Below are positions 47,732 to 55,585 of a stretch of DNA of 64,000 bases, piece by piece. The notes beneath the pieces were generated by a model. That model did no database searches. It was not told the DNA's origin and worked only from the letters and a program-made list of their open reading frames with translations. A program made the translations under genes and the position numbers. How positions within the stretch are numbered: the first letter of the stretch is position 1; every line of letters begins with the position of its first letter. Source of the DNA: Pseudomonas argentinensis (GTDB lineage Bacteria; Pseudomonadota; Gammaproteobacteria; Pseudomonadales; Pseudomonadaceae); contig NZ_CP056087.1 of NCBI RefSeq assembly GCF_001839655.2, positions 3,100,001-3,164,000 on the forward strand. The letters are read 5' to 3'.

Positions 47732-48593
47732 TCGCTAGTCGCCTGGAGGCCGGGCGCGATGTCGCCCTGGTGGCAGGCAATGATGCCTTGATCGCTTCCG
47801 CCGCCAACGAAAGCCACTTCCTTTCCAAGAGCAAGAGGATCATCAACCAGCGCGATCAGGTTCGCCAGCAGTCCAGCGAGATCATTGCGGGCGGCGATAT
47901 CGCCGTCAGTGCCGAGAGCAACCTGGTGGTTTCGGCTAGCAAGCTGCAGGCCGGCGACGAAGCCTACCTGGTTGCTGGTGAGAACCTGGCCCTGCTCAGC
48001 GCCGAAGACTACGACTACTCGCTCTACCAGAAGAAGAAAAAGGGCAGCTTCGGGCGCAAGAGCTTCAAGCGCAACGAGAGCACCCAGGTCACTAATGTTG
48101 GCAGCGAGATCACCACGGGTGGAGACCTGACCCTGGTCAGCGAAGGCGATCAGCTCTACCAGCGTGCGCATCTGGAAAGCGATAACGACCTGACCCTGGT
48201 CAGTGGCGGGGATATCACCTTCGAGGGCGTCAAAGACCTCGAGCAGGAAAGCCGCGAGAAGAGCAAGAGCAGCCTGGCCTGGCAGTCGAGCAAAGGTAAG
48301 GGCAAGACCGACGAGACCCTGCGCCAGAGCGAGCTGATCGCCCAGGGCGACCTAGTGATCAAGGCAGTCGATGGCCTGAAGATCGACATCAAGCAGGTCA
48401 ACCTGCAGTCGGTCAGCCAGACCATCGAGGCCATGGTCAAGGCCGATCCCAACCTGGCCTGGCTGAGAGAAGCCGAAGCCCGAGGTGACGTGGATTGGCG
48501 CCGCGTGAAGGAAGTGCACGACTCCTTCAAGTACAGCAGCTCGGGGTTGGGGGCTGGGGCACAGATAGTGATTGCCATTGCGGTGGCGTATTT
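47716..48593 (+). repeat. Duplicate of cdiA 43499-44376 (copy B2)
   Basis: Gap-free copy of the second cdiA repeat block, differing by scattered single bases (for example TTCGGCTAGC here against TTGCGGCCAGC there). Fused to copy A2 at CGTGACCT. Confidence 0.85.
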
Positions 48594-49590
48594 CACGGCG
48601 GGGGCGGCGAGTGGATTGGTAGCGAGCGGCGCCTCGACGGCAGGCGCATCCGCCGCAGCCACTGGTGCCAGTGGCGCATGGGCTGCCGGCACCAGCGCCG
48701 CACTCCAGGGGGCGGGCTGGGCCAATTTGGCAGCTACGACTGTGCTCACTGGCGCTGCTAGTAATGCTGCGATCAGTACTATCAACAACCGGGGTAACCT
48801 GAGTGCCATCTACAAAGACGTCACGTCGAGTGATGCCGTAAAAGGCTATGCGGTCGCTGGTGTAACTGCTGGCCTTACCGCTGGCCTTTACGATGGCTGG
48901 ACGGGCACTGAGACGACCTCAAGCTCGGCAAGCAGTGCAGCCGGCGGCTCCGGCACTTTGGCAAATAGCGGTGCCGTTGCGACAAGCGGTGGGCTATCGA
49001 GTGCAACCGGTATTGGGCAATTTGCAGCAAATCAAGCCTTGCAAAATGGAACATCCGCTATCTTGAACAAGGCGTTAGGCCGTGATGGAAGTCTGGATGA
49101 AGCTCTGCAGGCGACCTTGGCTAATACCTTTGCAGCGGCCGGATTCAATTTGGTTGGCAAGACCTCACGCGACTACCAGTTAGGGAACAGCAGCCTATCG
49201 AAAATAGGTTTGCACGCCGTCATGGGCGGGCTTGCCGCTGAAGCTATAGGTGCTGACTTTAGAACTGGCGCATTAGCTGCCGGAGCAAATGAAGCGCTTA
49301 TAAGTACCCTGCTGAAGCAATACGACGGCATGAGTCTTAATGAGAAAAAGAGCTTAATTACTATGAACTCGCAATTGATTGGAGTGGTTGCTGAAATGGA
49401 ACCAAATACAATGAGTTTGGGATTTATGACCTTGTCCCGCCAGGTGCTGTTAAATATGGACAAGCTGCTACTTCTCTTGGTCAAGATATGGCTGTTCAGG
49501 GCGCCTCACCAGAGGAAGTATCGGCTGCCCTGTAGGCAATGGCTCGTGGCGATGGTTATGATGGCCCAGAGCCGGCTAAGGAGCTTTTAA
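47728..49590 (+). pseudogene. Displaced (orphan) CdiA-CT cassette, N-terminal secretion parts absent
   Basis: Open for 620 codons from a GTG inside repeat sequence. Codons 1-290 duplicate CdiA; then a distinct Ala/Gly/Ser-rich pretoxin follows (GASTAGASAAATGASGAWAA; LHAVMGGLAAEAIGADFRTG), ending in SQLIGVVA near codon 552. The remaining ~65 codons (MEPNTMSLGFM onward) are out of frame with the real continuation, which is found in frame 3 from 49395. It lacks signal and TPS domains, so it cannot be exported alone. This is the usual form of an orphan toxin module downstream of cdiA/cdiI, kept as a donor for recombination. Confidence 0.8.
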
Positions 49591-50041
49591 AAGCGTGGGC
49601 AATGACAGTGCTTACCGGTGGTGGCATGTTGGGAAATGGCGCTAGATTAGGATCCCTAGCACTAGGCGCAACTATAGGTGGGGGGCTAACGTCAGTTACC
49701 AACTAAGTACGGACTTAAACTCCATTAGTTACACTGATGCCACTGTAGCGGCGATTGTCGGCGCACTGAGTCAAGGGAGGGGATTTCTTGCCACGGAGGC
49801 GATTAGTGTTAGTGGCGCGTACGTTGGTAGCCAAGTTAAGGGAGTTGATCCTACTGGGGCGATGATTGGTGCGGGAGTTGGTACAGCAGCAGGTGCTGTT
49901 GCGGGGAAGGTTGTTAAAGACTCTTTGCCAAACTCTATGCCAAGCTCTTTAAAAGAAAATATCAGCGTTATTTTTGGCGCGGCTGCTTCAGAAGGGGTAG
50001 GCCCGTTATTAATAGTTGAGGAAAAGAAAGGTGAAAAATAA
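49395..50041 (+). pseudogene. Toxin tail of the orphan CdiA-CT, broken by a stop and a frameshift
   Basis: Frame 3 reads NGTKYNEFGIYDLVPPGAVK, YGQAATSLGQDM, then EEVSAAL, an in-frame TAG at 49533-49535, AMARGDGYDGPEPAKELLKA, and a Gly-rich stretch to a six-G run (49680-49685). There frame 2 takes over: ANVSYQLSTDLNSISYTDAT, VAAIVGALSQGRGF, AMIGAGVGTAAGAVAGKVV, to TAA 50039-50041. The Gly/Ala zipper-like segments suggest a membrane-acting toxin, and the next gene encodes a two-helix membrane protein. Three lesions (loss of frame near 49392, the TAG, the G-run) silence it as it stands. Confidence 0.7.
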
Positions 50042-50303
50042 AAAACAATGGATTTTATGGCTGATTAAGACGCTTTCCATATCGACAGTGATGAGCTTTT
50101 TTGCAATGTTCTTTGCTGCTCTGTTAACTCGGCTCGTTAAGGGGATGGAGTTGGATTTAGTTGGGCTGATAGGCCCTTCTCTGAGCTTCTCCTGGCGGCT
50201 GGGAATTATAGTGACTGTGGTGGCGGTTGCTTTGGTGCTCATTGGCTCTTTAAGTAACTCTACAAGTAAGCAGCCTGGAGAAAAAATATCGCAAGATGAC
50301 TAG
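50031..50303 (+). CDS. Small two-helix membrane protein, probable immunity to the orphan toxin
   Basis: 90 residues from GTG 50031, with AGGA 9-12 bases upstream; it overlaps the toxin tail by 11 bases as cdiI genes do. Two hydrophobic helices (~8-36, including WILWLIKTLSISTVMSFFAM, and ~57-79, GIIVTVVAVALVLIGSL), a short loop and a polar tail (SKQPGEKISQDD). Membrane immunity proteins of about this size are known for membrane-depolarising CdiA-CT toxins such as that of E. coli EC93. Low GC like the toxin tail. Unlike the toxin it is intact, so it could still protect the cell. Confidence 0.65.
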   Translation: MKNKKQWILWLIKTLSISTVMSFFAMFFAALLTRLVKGMELDLVGLIGPSLSFSWRLGIIVTVVAVALVLIGSLSNSTSKQPGEKISQDD

Positions 50304-50323
50304 AGAAAGAGAAAGGGGCAGGT

Positions 50324-50344
50324 TCTGAGGAATCCCTACAAAAT
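50324..50344 (+). repeat. 21-base direct repeat, first copy
   Basis: TCTGAGGAATCCCTACAAAA followed by T; recurs 151 bases later at 50475-50495 with one difference (C for T). Preceded by GGGGCAGGT here and GGGGTCAGAG there. These may be tandem ends of a degraded insertion element. Confidence 0.6.
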
Positions 50345-50474
50345 TACTCCAGTACCTGAGCTTGCCGGTGAGCCTCTTCACGCAGCGATAGCTCCATCCT
50401 GCCGAGAGCCGAACAAGACAAATCAATGCAATAGTAAATGCAATAGGAGACAGACTAAATCGATGGGGTCAGAG
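50345..50474. other. Short gene-free stretch between the two direct repeats
   Basis: No coding sequence recognised. Intermediate GC with AT-rich tract near 50420-50455 (CAATGCAATAGTAAATGCAA). Probably debris of mobile elements. Confidence 0.3.
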
Positions 50475-50665
50475 TCTGAGGAATCCCCACAAAATATCCA
50501 TGCAGATCAACCGGATAGCTTGAAGATGCCTGCATGAGTCGGGCAGTTTGGTAGTCGCCAAACCAACCAACCCCCGAGACTCATGCAGGCAGTACGATTC
50601 TTACACAAGGCATTTTCCCAAGCACTCCCCACAATCCACAGTAAACGACTGAACGCCTTGATGAG
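50475..50665 (+). mobile_element. Remnant of an IS4-type insertion sequence (left end and transposase start)
   Basis: Begins with the second copy of the direct repeat. The reading frame from ATG 50583 starts MQAVRFLHKAFSQALPTIHS then KRLNALMSG, the N-terminus of IS4-family transposases, and loses similarity after ~30 residues. Upstream, TGCCTGCATGAGTC (50527-50540) pairs perfectly with GACTCATGCAGGCA (50578-50591), burying the start codon; GTTTGG/CCAAAC lies inside. Such start-masking hairpins protect IS transposases from read-through expression. The right end was not found. Confidence 0.65.
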
Positions 50666-50848
50666 CGGCGACAGTGCGTTGTTGCATAAGCCCCAAGGAT
50701 GGGGCAGCGGTTTACATGTCTGGTGCGAATGTCTAGAGCAGCAGGTCGAGCGAGGAGAAATGCCAGGCGGCTCAACGTGCCATCTTTGTCGAGGTGGGAG
50801 GCAAACGGGGCACAGGCCGATCCAGCGGTTAGCCGCCTCGCATATCTA
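50666..50848. other. Gene-free stretch between IS remnant and dif
   Basis: 183 bases; an open frame continues from the transposase start to 50849 but resembles nothing. No hairpin with a T-run seen. Confidence 0.3.
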
Positions 50849-50876
50849 ATTTAACATAATATACATTATGCGAAGT
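50849..50876 (-). other. dif: dif chromosome-dimer resolution site (XerC/XerD)
   Basis: On the plus strand: XerD arm ATTTAACATAA, centre TATACA, XerC arm TTATGCGAAGT. Read on the minus strand this equals E. coli dif at 25 of 28 positions; the XerD arm and centre are exact, and the three differences are at the outer end of the XerC arm, the variable side among species. It sits in a non-coding gap. FtsK-orienting octamers GGGNAGGG found by eye on the plus strand left of it, and a complement to its right, mostly point to it. Only one copy was seen in the window. Confidence 0.9.
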
Positions 50877-50980
50877 TATGTGCTGTGGTTTGCCAGGCTC
50901 AAGCGGTCAGTTTTCAACGCTCAAATCCGCCTCTGTCCCGCCAGGCACTCACAGTGCCTATTGAGCGCTCACTCAGCAAA

Positions 50981-51064
50981 TCACGCCCCCATCAGAATGC
51001 CGACGGCAATGAACACGAACAGACAGGCACAGAAGAATCCGCCGACGATCAAGGTCGCCTTCAT
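50981..51064 (-). CDS. Possible 27-residue membrane miniprotein
   Basis: ATG 51064 to TGA: MKATLIVGGFFCACLFVFIA then VGILMGA, a single hydrophobic helix. AAGAG lies 4-8 bases upstream. It fits the size and form of bacterial single-helix miniproteins and lies in the otherwise gene-free 300 bases between dif and the LuxR-type gene. Chance cannot be excluded for so short a frame. Confidence 0.4.
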   Translation of the reverse strand: MKATLIVGGFFCACLFVFIAVGILMGA

Positions 51065-51176
51065 GGCTCTTACCAAACGATTGTGCATTGCAAACCTCGG
51101 CCAGGCTGTGGTGAGTCCTGGCAATTCGACCACCGTCGTGACGCTCCAGGTTCAGTATTTCCGCCGGCCGCGTTCC

Positions 51177-52616
51177 TTACGAAATCAGCCCCAAGGTCAG
51201 GCCCTTCAAGGTGGCGGCTGCCCGCGTTGAACACTCCAGCTTGCGAAAGATGCTCTCCATGTGCGTGCGCACGGTGCTGGGACTGATCGACAGCCTGCGC
51301 GCCACTTCCTTGTTGCTGGCACCGCGGCTTATCTCGGAAAGGATGTCGCATTCCCGGGCACTCAACAGCGCGCTTCTCTGCTGAGGCGGCCGCTGCTTGC
51401 CTGCAGCGGCCGCGATCACGGTTTCGCATATGTCGCTGTCGAACACGCCGCGGCTGGCATCCTGGCGCAGCGCGCTCTGCGCCTGGGCCATATCGTGGGC
51501 CGATCGCCATGGCCTTGTGCTGCGCAGTGCTACCCAGGCAACTGCGGCCGCCAGTAAACGGTGCTCTTGGCTCAGGGCGTCAGCGGCCAGGCCGCGGAAA
51601 TGGCCGCTGCCGTCGAGCCGTTCATAGGCATGGGCGGCAATGTCTCCCGGGCGCTGCAGTTCGGCGATGGGCTTGCAGGCTTTTTGCGTCCAGTACGGCA
51701 CCAGATGAACGCGCTCTGCAGCACCGAACGGTAAAGCCCCCATGCTGTTCCAGATATGGTTGGAGACTGCCGCCCGGCCCAGGCCGTGCACGAGCGCAGC
51801 CTGACCGAGCTCGACCAGCGCGGCGTCGGGCAAGCCCCACAGCCGACCTGCCTGGACGGCAATATCCGCAACCTGCCTCGAATGACCTGCCAGCCACGGC
51901 AGCTTGAGGTCGATCACATCGCCCACCAGGCTCAGGGGTACCTGGCTGCGGGACGGCGCTTTGTCACCAGGCGCCTCGTCATGCGCCAACTGTGCCAGCC
52001 AGCCACCGGCGTGACGTTGCAGAAATGCCGCCAGCTTCGCGGGATAACGCCGGTCGCCCTGCCCGCCAATCCATTGCAGTGCTGTCTGCAGTCCGTGGGT
52101 GCGGCTGAGAATTTCCAGATCACCGGCCAGCACCACCTGGTAGACCGCCTCGGGAATCTGCCCGTGACTTAGCCCAGCCGGTCGGCCGGAGCCATCATGG
52201 GTTTCGAAGACTCGGTACAGCGCCGCTTCGACATCCGCGCCCAGGCCCAGCGTGCTCGCCACCTGTTCCGACACCTCGCAGTGCACGACGGCGAGCGAAC
52301 CGGCTTCATGCACGGCGCGCATATGGTCGGCGCCCAGGGTTTGATCGAGCATGGCGCGGCGCCCGTCGACGTCATCGCCCAGCAGATGACTGAACCCCTC
52401 AGCGTTGGCGGTGCAGCCGGACCAGCGCAGCAAGGCGACCTGCTCGGCCACATCGAGATGGGCGCCCTCGCCCAGGCTCGCTTGCGCCAATTGCCTGGCC
52501 AGCCTGGCGACGCGCATCGAATGCCCCAGAGGTTGACCCATGCTCAGATCGCCGACCTGGGCGATGGCAGCCAGTGCCGCACCCGCAGAAACGAGAAGTG
52601 ACGGAGCGTCGCTCAC
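51177..52616 (-). CDS. LuxR-type regulator with two degenerate HD domains
   Basis: 479 residues from GTG 52616 (AAGGA ~9 bases upstream); a longer frame to 52694 lacks support. The first HD-like domain has HSMRVARLARQLA but RWSGCTA where LHDxG is expected; the second has HSRQVADIAVQAG, HGLGR in place of HDxG, and HAYERLDGSGHFRG resembling the HHERxDGSGYPxG of HD-GYP proteins. The C-terminal ~65 residues are a LuxR helix-turn-helix (LSARECDILSEISRGASNKE, then VARRLSISPSTVRTHMESIF). Loss of the metal-binding HD pairs suggests sensing without phosphodiesterase activity. It is divergent from the hydrolase gene, its likely target. Confidence 0.8.
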   Translation of the reverse strand: MSDAPSLLVSAGAALAAIAQVGDLSMGQPLGHSMRVARLARQLAQASLGEGAHLDVAEQVALLRWSGCTANAEGFSHLLGDDVDGRRAMLDQTLGADHMRAVHEAGSLAVVHCEVSEQVASTLGLGADVEAALYRVFETHDGSGRPAGLSHGQIPEAVYQVVLAGDLEILSRTHGLQTALQWIGGQGDRRYPAKLAAFLQRHAGGWLAQLAHDEAPGDKAPSRSQVPLSLVGDVIDLKLPWLAGHSRQVADIAVQAGRLWGLPDAALVELGQAALVHGLGRAAVSNHIWNSMGALPFGAAERVHLVPYWTQKACKPIAELQRPGDIAAHAYERLDGSGHFRGLAADALSQEHRLLAAAVAWVALRSTRPWRSAHDMAQAQSALRQDASRGVFDSDICETVIAAAAGKQRPPQQRSALLSARECDILSEISRGASNKEVARRLSISPSTVRTHMESIFRKLECSTRAAATLKGLTLGLIS

Positions 52617-52707
52617 TAGAACAGTCCTTAGATCGGATAAATGACCGATACCGGCCAGGCGGCTTGGCCAGCAGAATTTGAACCACACCCACACAGGAGT
52701 TTATGCA

Positions 52708-53481
52708 ATGAAAACCGTCAAATCTCAAATCGCTGCAATCGCACTCGCCATCGGCAGCACCTTGACCCTTGGCACCAGCTACGCCGCTGGCACCTCACCT
52801 TCGGTGGTGATCGTTCACGGCGCCTTCGCCGATGGTTCCGACTGGGCCAAGGTGGTGCCGCTGCTGCAGGCCGAAGGCGTTACCGTCACCGTGGTGCAGA
52901 ATCCCCTTACCTCCCTGGCTGACGACGTGGCTGCCACCCAGCGCGTGCTGAACAATCAGGGTGGCAAGGTCGTTCTGGTCGGCCATTCCTGGGGCGGTAC
53001 AGTCATCACCGAAGCTGGCAACGACAACAAGGTCAGCGCGTTGGTCTACGTGGCGGCCTTTGCACCGCAAGCCGGGCAAACCAGCGGCGAACAGGGTAAA
53101 GGGGCGCCGACGCCGCCCGGCATCAGCCAGCTGAAGACCGATAGCAACGGTTTCATCTACCTGACGCCCCAAGGCATGGCCAGCGATTTCGCCCAGGACC
53201 TGCCGGCCGCCCAGACCGCCGTGATGACCGCTACCCAGGGCCCGATCAAGGCGTCCGCGTTCGAAGACAAGGTTACCGCTGCAGCCTGGAAGACCAAGCC
53301 GTCCTGGTACCTGCTCGCCACCCAGGACCGGATGATTCACCCGGACGTTCAGCGCGCTTCCGCCAAGCGCATCGGGGCGCACCTGAGCGAAGTGGATAGC
53401 AGCCACGTGCCGCAGCAGTCCAAACCGGCCGAGGTCGCCAAGGTGATTCTCCACGCGGTGCATGAAGTGGCTGGGCAATGA
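52708..53481 (+). CDS. Secreted alpha/beta hydrolase
   Basis: 257 residues. A signal peptide of ~27 residues ends at TSYAAG. The oxyanion motif VIVHGAFADGSDW is followed by the nucleophile Ser94 in GHSWGG; the acid and base are likely Asp in LLATQDRMI and His in VDSSHVPQQ. It belongs to the group of small periplasmic or secreted esterase-like hydrolases; substrate unknown. AGGAG precedes ATG 52708. It is divergent from the LuxR/HD regulator across 91 bases and ends at a strong terminator. Confidence 0.88.
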   Translation: MKTVKSQIAAIALAIGSTLTLGTSYAAGTSPSVVIVHGAFADGSDWAKVVPLLQAEGVTVTVVQNPLTSLADDVAATQRVLNNQGGKVVLVGHSWGGTVITEAGNDNKVSALVYVAAFAPQAGQTSGEQGKGAPTPPGISQLKTDSNGFIYLTPQGMASDFAQDLPAAQTAVMTATQGPIKASAFEDKVTAAAWKTKPSWYLLATQDRMIHPDVQRASAKRIGAHLSEVDSSHVPQQSKPAEVAKVILHAVHEVAGQ

Positions 53482-53503
53482 CCCAGAGCGGTTGCTGACA
53501 CCG

Positions 53504-53542
53504 CGCCGGGGCCTTCATCGCGATGAAGGCCCCGGCGTTTTC
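53504..53542. terminator. Bidirectional terminator between hydrolase and gntP
   Basis: A perfect 17-base inverted repeat, CGCCGGGGCCTTCATCG at 53504-53520 and its complement at 53521-53537, followed by TTTTC. It separates two convergent genes (stops at 53481 and 53546). The perfect arms leave no unpaired loop, so a few central bases must open. Confidence 0.85.
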
Positions 53543-53545
53543 ACG

Positions 53546-54922
53546 CTACAGGATCAGGCTACCGATAACGGCGAGAATGAACGCGATGCCACCGAGCAGC
53601 GTTTCCATCACCGTCCAGGTTTTCAGCGTGGTCTTCTCGTCCATTTCCAGGAAGCGGCTGACCAGCCAGAAGCCGGAGTCGTTGACATGGGACAGCACCG
53701 TCGCACCACCTGCAATGGCCACCACGATAAAGCACAGGTCGAACTCGCTCAGCCCGGGCGTGGCGGCGACCATCGGTGCCACCAGCGCGGCGGTGGTGGT
53801 CAGTGCCACGGTAGCCGAACCCTGGGCCACACGCAGCGCCGCGGAAATCACGAAGGCGGCGAGGATGACCGGCATGCCGGTGTCCGACAGGGTGCCCGCC
53901 AGGGCGTCACCAATACCGCTGGTGCGCAGCACACCACCGAACATGCCCCCTGCCCCGGTGACCAGAATGATCGAGCAGATCGGCCCGAGCGCGCCTTCGC
54001 AAACCTTCTCCAGGTGCTGGCGGCTATGCCGGCCGCTGAACGCGATCAGCGCGAAGAGCACGGTGATCAACAGCGCCACGGGGGTCTTGCCGAGCATGCG
54101 CAGGAACTGCACCCAGTTGCTGCTGCCGTCGACGGCGCCCATCACGGTCAGCGTATTGAGCCCGGTATCGAGGAAGATCAATAGCAGCGGCAGCAGCAGG
54201 ATGGTCATGACCAGGGCGAAAGCCGGTGGCGTGACGGTCTCGTCGCGCGGCACATCGGTCAGGAAGCTGCTCGGTAGCTTGAGATCGAAACGCTTGCCGG
54301 CCCAGCGGCCGAACAGATAGGCGCCGAAGTACCAGGTCGGAATCGCGATCACGGCACCAACGATAACCAGCAGGCCAATGTTCGCCCCCAGTAGTTCGGC
54401 GGCGGCCACCGGACCAGGATGTGGTGGAACCAGGGCGTGCATGGCCGCGAAGGCACCTGCCGCGGGCAGTGCGTAGGTCAGCGTCGAACCACCGAAGCGC
54501 TTGGCCACACTGAAGATGATCGGCAGCATGACCACCAGGCCGGCGTCGAAGAAGATCGGAAAACCGAACAGCAGCGAGGCCACGCCCAGCGCAAATGGCG
54601 CCCGCTGTTCGCCGAACTTGTTGATCAACGTGTCGGCCAGCACCTGGGCGCCGCCGGTGATTTCCAGCAGGCGGCCGATCATCGCGCCAAGCCCGACCAG
54701 CAAGGCCACCGCCGCGAGCGTGGTGCCGAAGCCGCCGAGTAGGGTCGGCACGATCTTGTCGAAGGGAATCTGCGTCGCCAGGGCCGTGAAGATGCTTACC
54801 AGCACCAGCGCCAGGAACGCATGCAGGCGGAAGCGGATGATCATCAGCAACAGCAGCAGAACGGCGCCAGCGGCGATGGACAGCAGTGGCCCGGCGCCAA
54901 GGGTGGTGGTCACCTCATTCAT
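53546..54922 (-). CDS. gntP: Gluconate:H+ symporter (GntP family)
   Basis: 458 residues, about 12-14 membrane helices, inner membrane. Family blocks: LVGLGAMIGRLLEITGGAQV, ALVPPHPGPVAAAELLGANI, and SATVALTTTAALVAP near the end, with FDLCFIVVAIAGGATVLSHV. It imports gluconate, which gntK phosphorylates; gntK lies 124 bases upstream in the same direction. The start ATG (54922) is overlapped by the end of a 28-codon frame. Confidence 0.92.
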   Translation of the reverse strand: MNEVTTTLGAGPLLSIAAGAVLLLLLMIIRFRLHAFLALVLVSIFTALATQIPFDKIVPTLLGGFGTTLAAVALLVGLGAMIGRLLEITGGAQVLADTLINKFGEQRAPFALGVASLLFGFPIFFDAGLVVMLPIIFSVAKRFGGSTLTYALPAAGAFAAMHALVPPHPGPVAAAELLGANIGLLVIVGAVIAIPTWYFGAYLFGRWAGKRFDLKLPSSFLTDVPRDETVTPPAFALVMTILLLPLLLIFLDTGLNTLTVMGAVDGSSNWVQFLRMLGKTPVALLITVLFALIAFSGRHSRQHLEKVCEGALGPICSIILVTGAGGMFGGVLRTSGIGDALAGTLSDTGMPVILAAFVISAALRVAQGSATVALTTTAALVAPMVAATPGLSEFDLCFIVVAIAGGATVLSHVNDSGFWLVSRFLEMDEKTTLKTWTVMETLLGGIAFILAVIGSLIL

Positions 54923-55001
54923 GATGAGCGCCCTCCTCCAGGCCTGCGGTCTGGTGATCGAAGGGTGTGCAGTACAGCTCAGCCTGATGTTTGGTATTCA
55001 T
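54915..55001 (-). CDS. Possible 28-codon leader frame coupled to gntP
   Basis: ATG 55001 with GGAGG four bases upstream, reading MNTKHQAELYCTPFDHQTAG then LEEGAHHE; its stop overlaps the gntP start region (ATGAATGA). The ribosome site is better than that of gntP itself, so this frame could deliver ribosomes to gntP by coupling. No similarity recognised. Confidence 0.4.
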   Translation of the reverse strand: MNTKHQAELYCTPFDHQTAGLEEGAHHE

Positions 55002-55046
55002 GTCGCCTCCACTTGTCTTTGTTATGGGAGATCCATGGGTGCACGG

Positions 55047-55571
55047 TCAGCGGTCGTCGTCGGACGCCCGCCACCAGTCAGCGGCCTTGCGGCCAAGGGT
55101 ATCGATGGGTTGCGTGGCATCCAGCGCCAGCGTCGAAGGCTCACCAAAGGGCGGCTCCAGGGTGGCGAACTGGCTGTCGATAAGGCTGGCGGGCATGAAG
55201 TGGCCCGGGCGATTGCCAACGCGCTGGGCGGCTTCCCCGCGGGACAGTTCGAGAAACACGAAGCCCAGGCCAGGCACGGCTTCGCGCAGCCGGTCGCGGT
55301 ACTTGCGCTTGAGTGACGAGCAGGTCAGTACGGGATGGGGATGAATCTCGAGTGCGCGGGTCAGCTCCTGACCCAGGCGGGCCAGCCACTCGGCACGGTC
55401 ATCGTCATCGAGGGGAATTCCCGCGCTCATCTTCTCGATATTGGCGGGCGGATGAAATTGGTCACCTTCGATCAGGTAACCGCCGACATGGTTGGCGATC
55501 GACTCGCCGACGCAGCTTTTGCCACATCCGGATACGCCCATGACGACCACTGCGGTTATCGGTTTGCTCAT
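55047..55571 (-). CDS. gntK: Gluconokinase
   Basis: 174 residues; phosphorylates gluconate to 6-phosphogluconate for the Entner-Doudoroff path. Walker A GVSGCGKS at residues 12-19, EGDQFHPPANIEKMSAGIPL, CSSLKRKYRDRLR and the C-terminal LALDATQPIDTL fit GntK. ATG 55571 has GGAG 6-9 bases upstream. Transcribed with gntP downstream and divergent from the repressor gntR, the arrangement known from P. aeruginosa. Confidence 0.93.
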   Translation of the reverse strand: MSKPITAVVVMGVSGCGKSCVGESIANHVGGYLIEGDQFHPPANIEKMSAGIPLDDDDRAEWLARLGQELTRALEIHPHPVLTCSSLKRKYRDRLREAVPGLGFVFLELSRGEAAQRVGNRPGHFMPASLIDSQFATLEPPFGEPSTLALDATQPIDTLGRKAADWWRASDDDR

Positions 55572-55585
55572 TGCAACTCCAGCAG

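Noticed and set aside
34952..50876. The CDI island as an element integrated between two dif sites (Xer-using mobile element)
   Set aside because: Only one dif-like site was found and no integrase or XerC/D-like gene is present in the window.
50862..50878. Similarity to one arm of loxP (TATGCGAAGTTAT)
   Set aside because: The second loxP arm is absent and the whole site is explained better by dif, which shares the tyrosine-recombinase layout.
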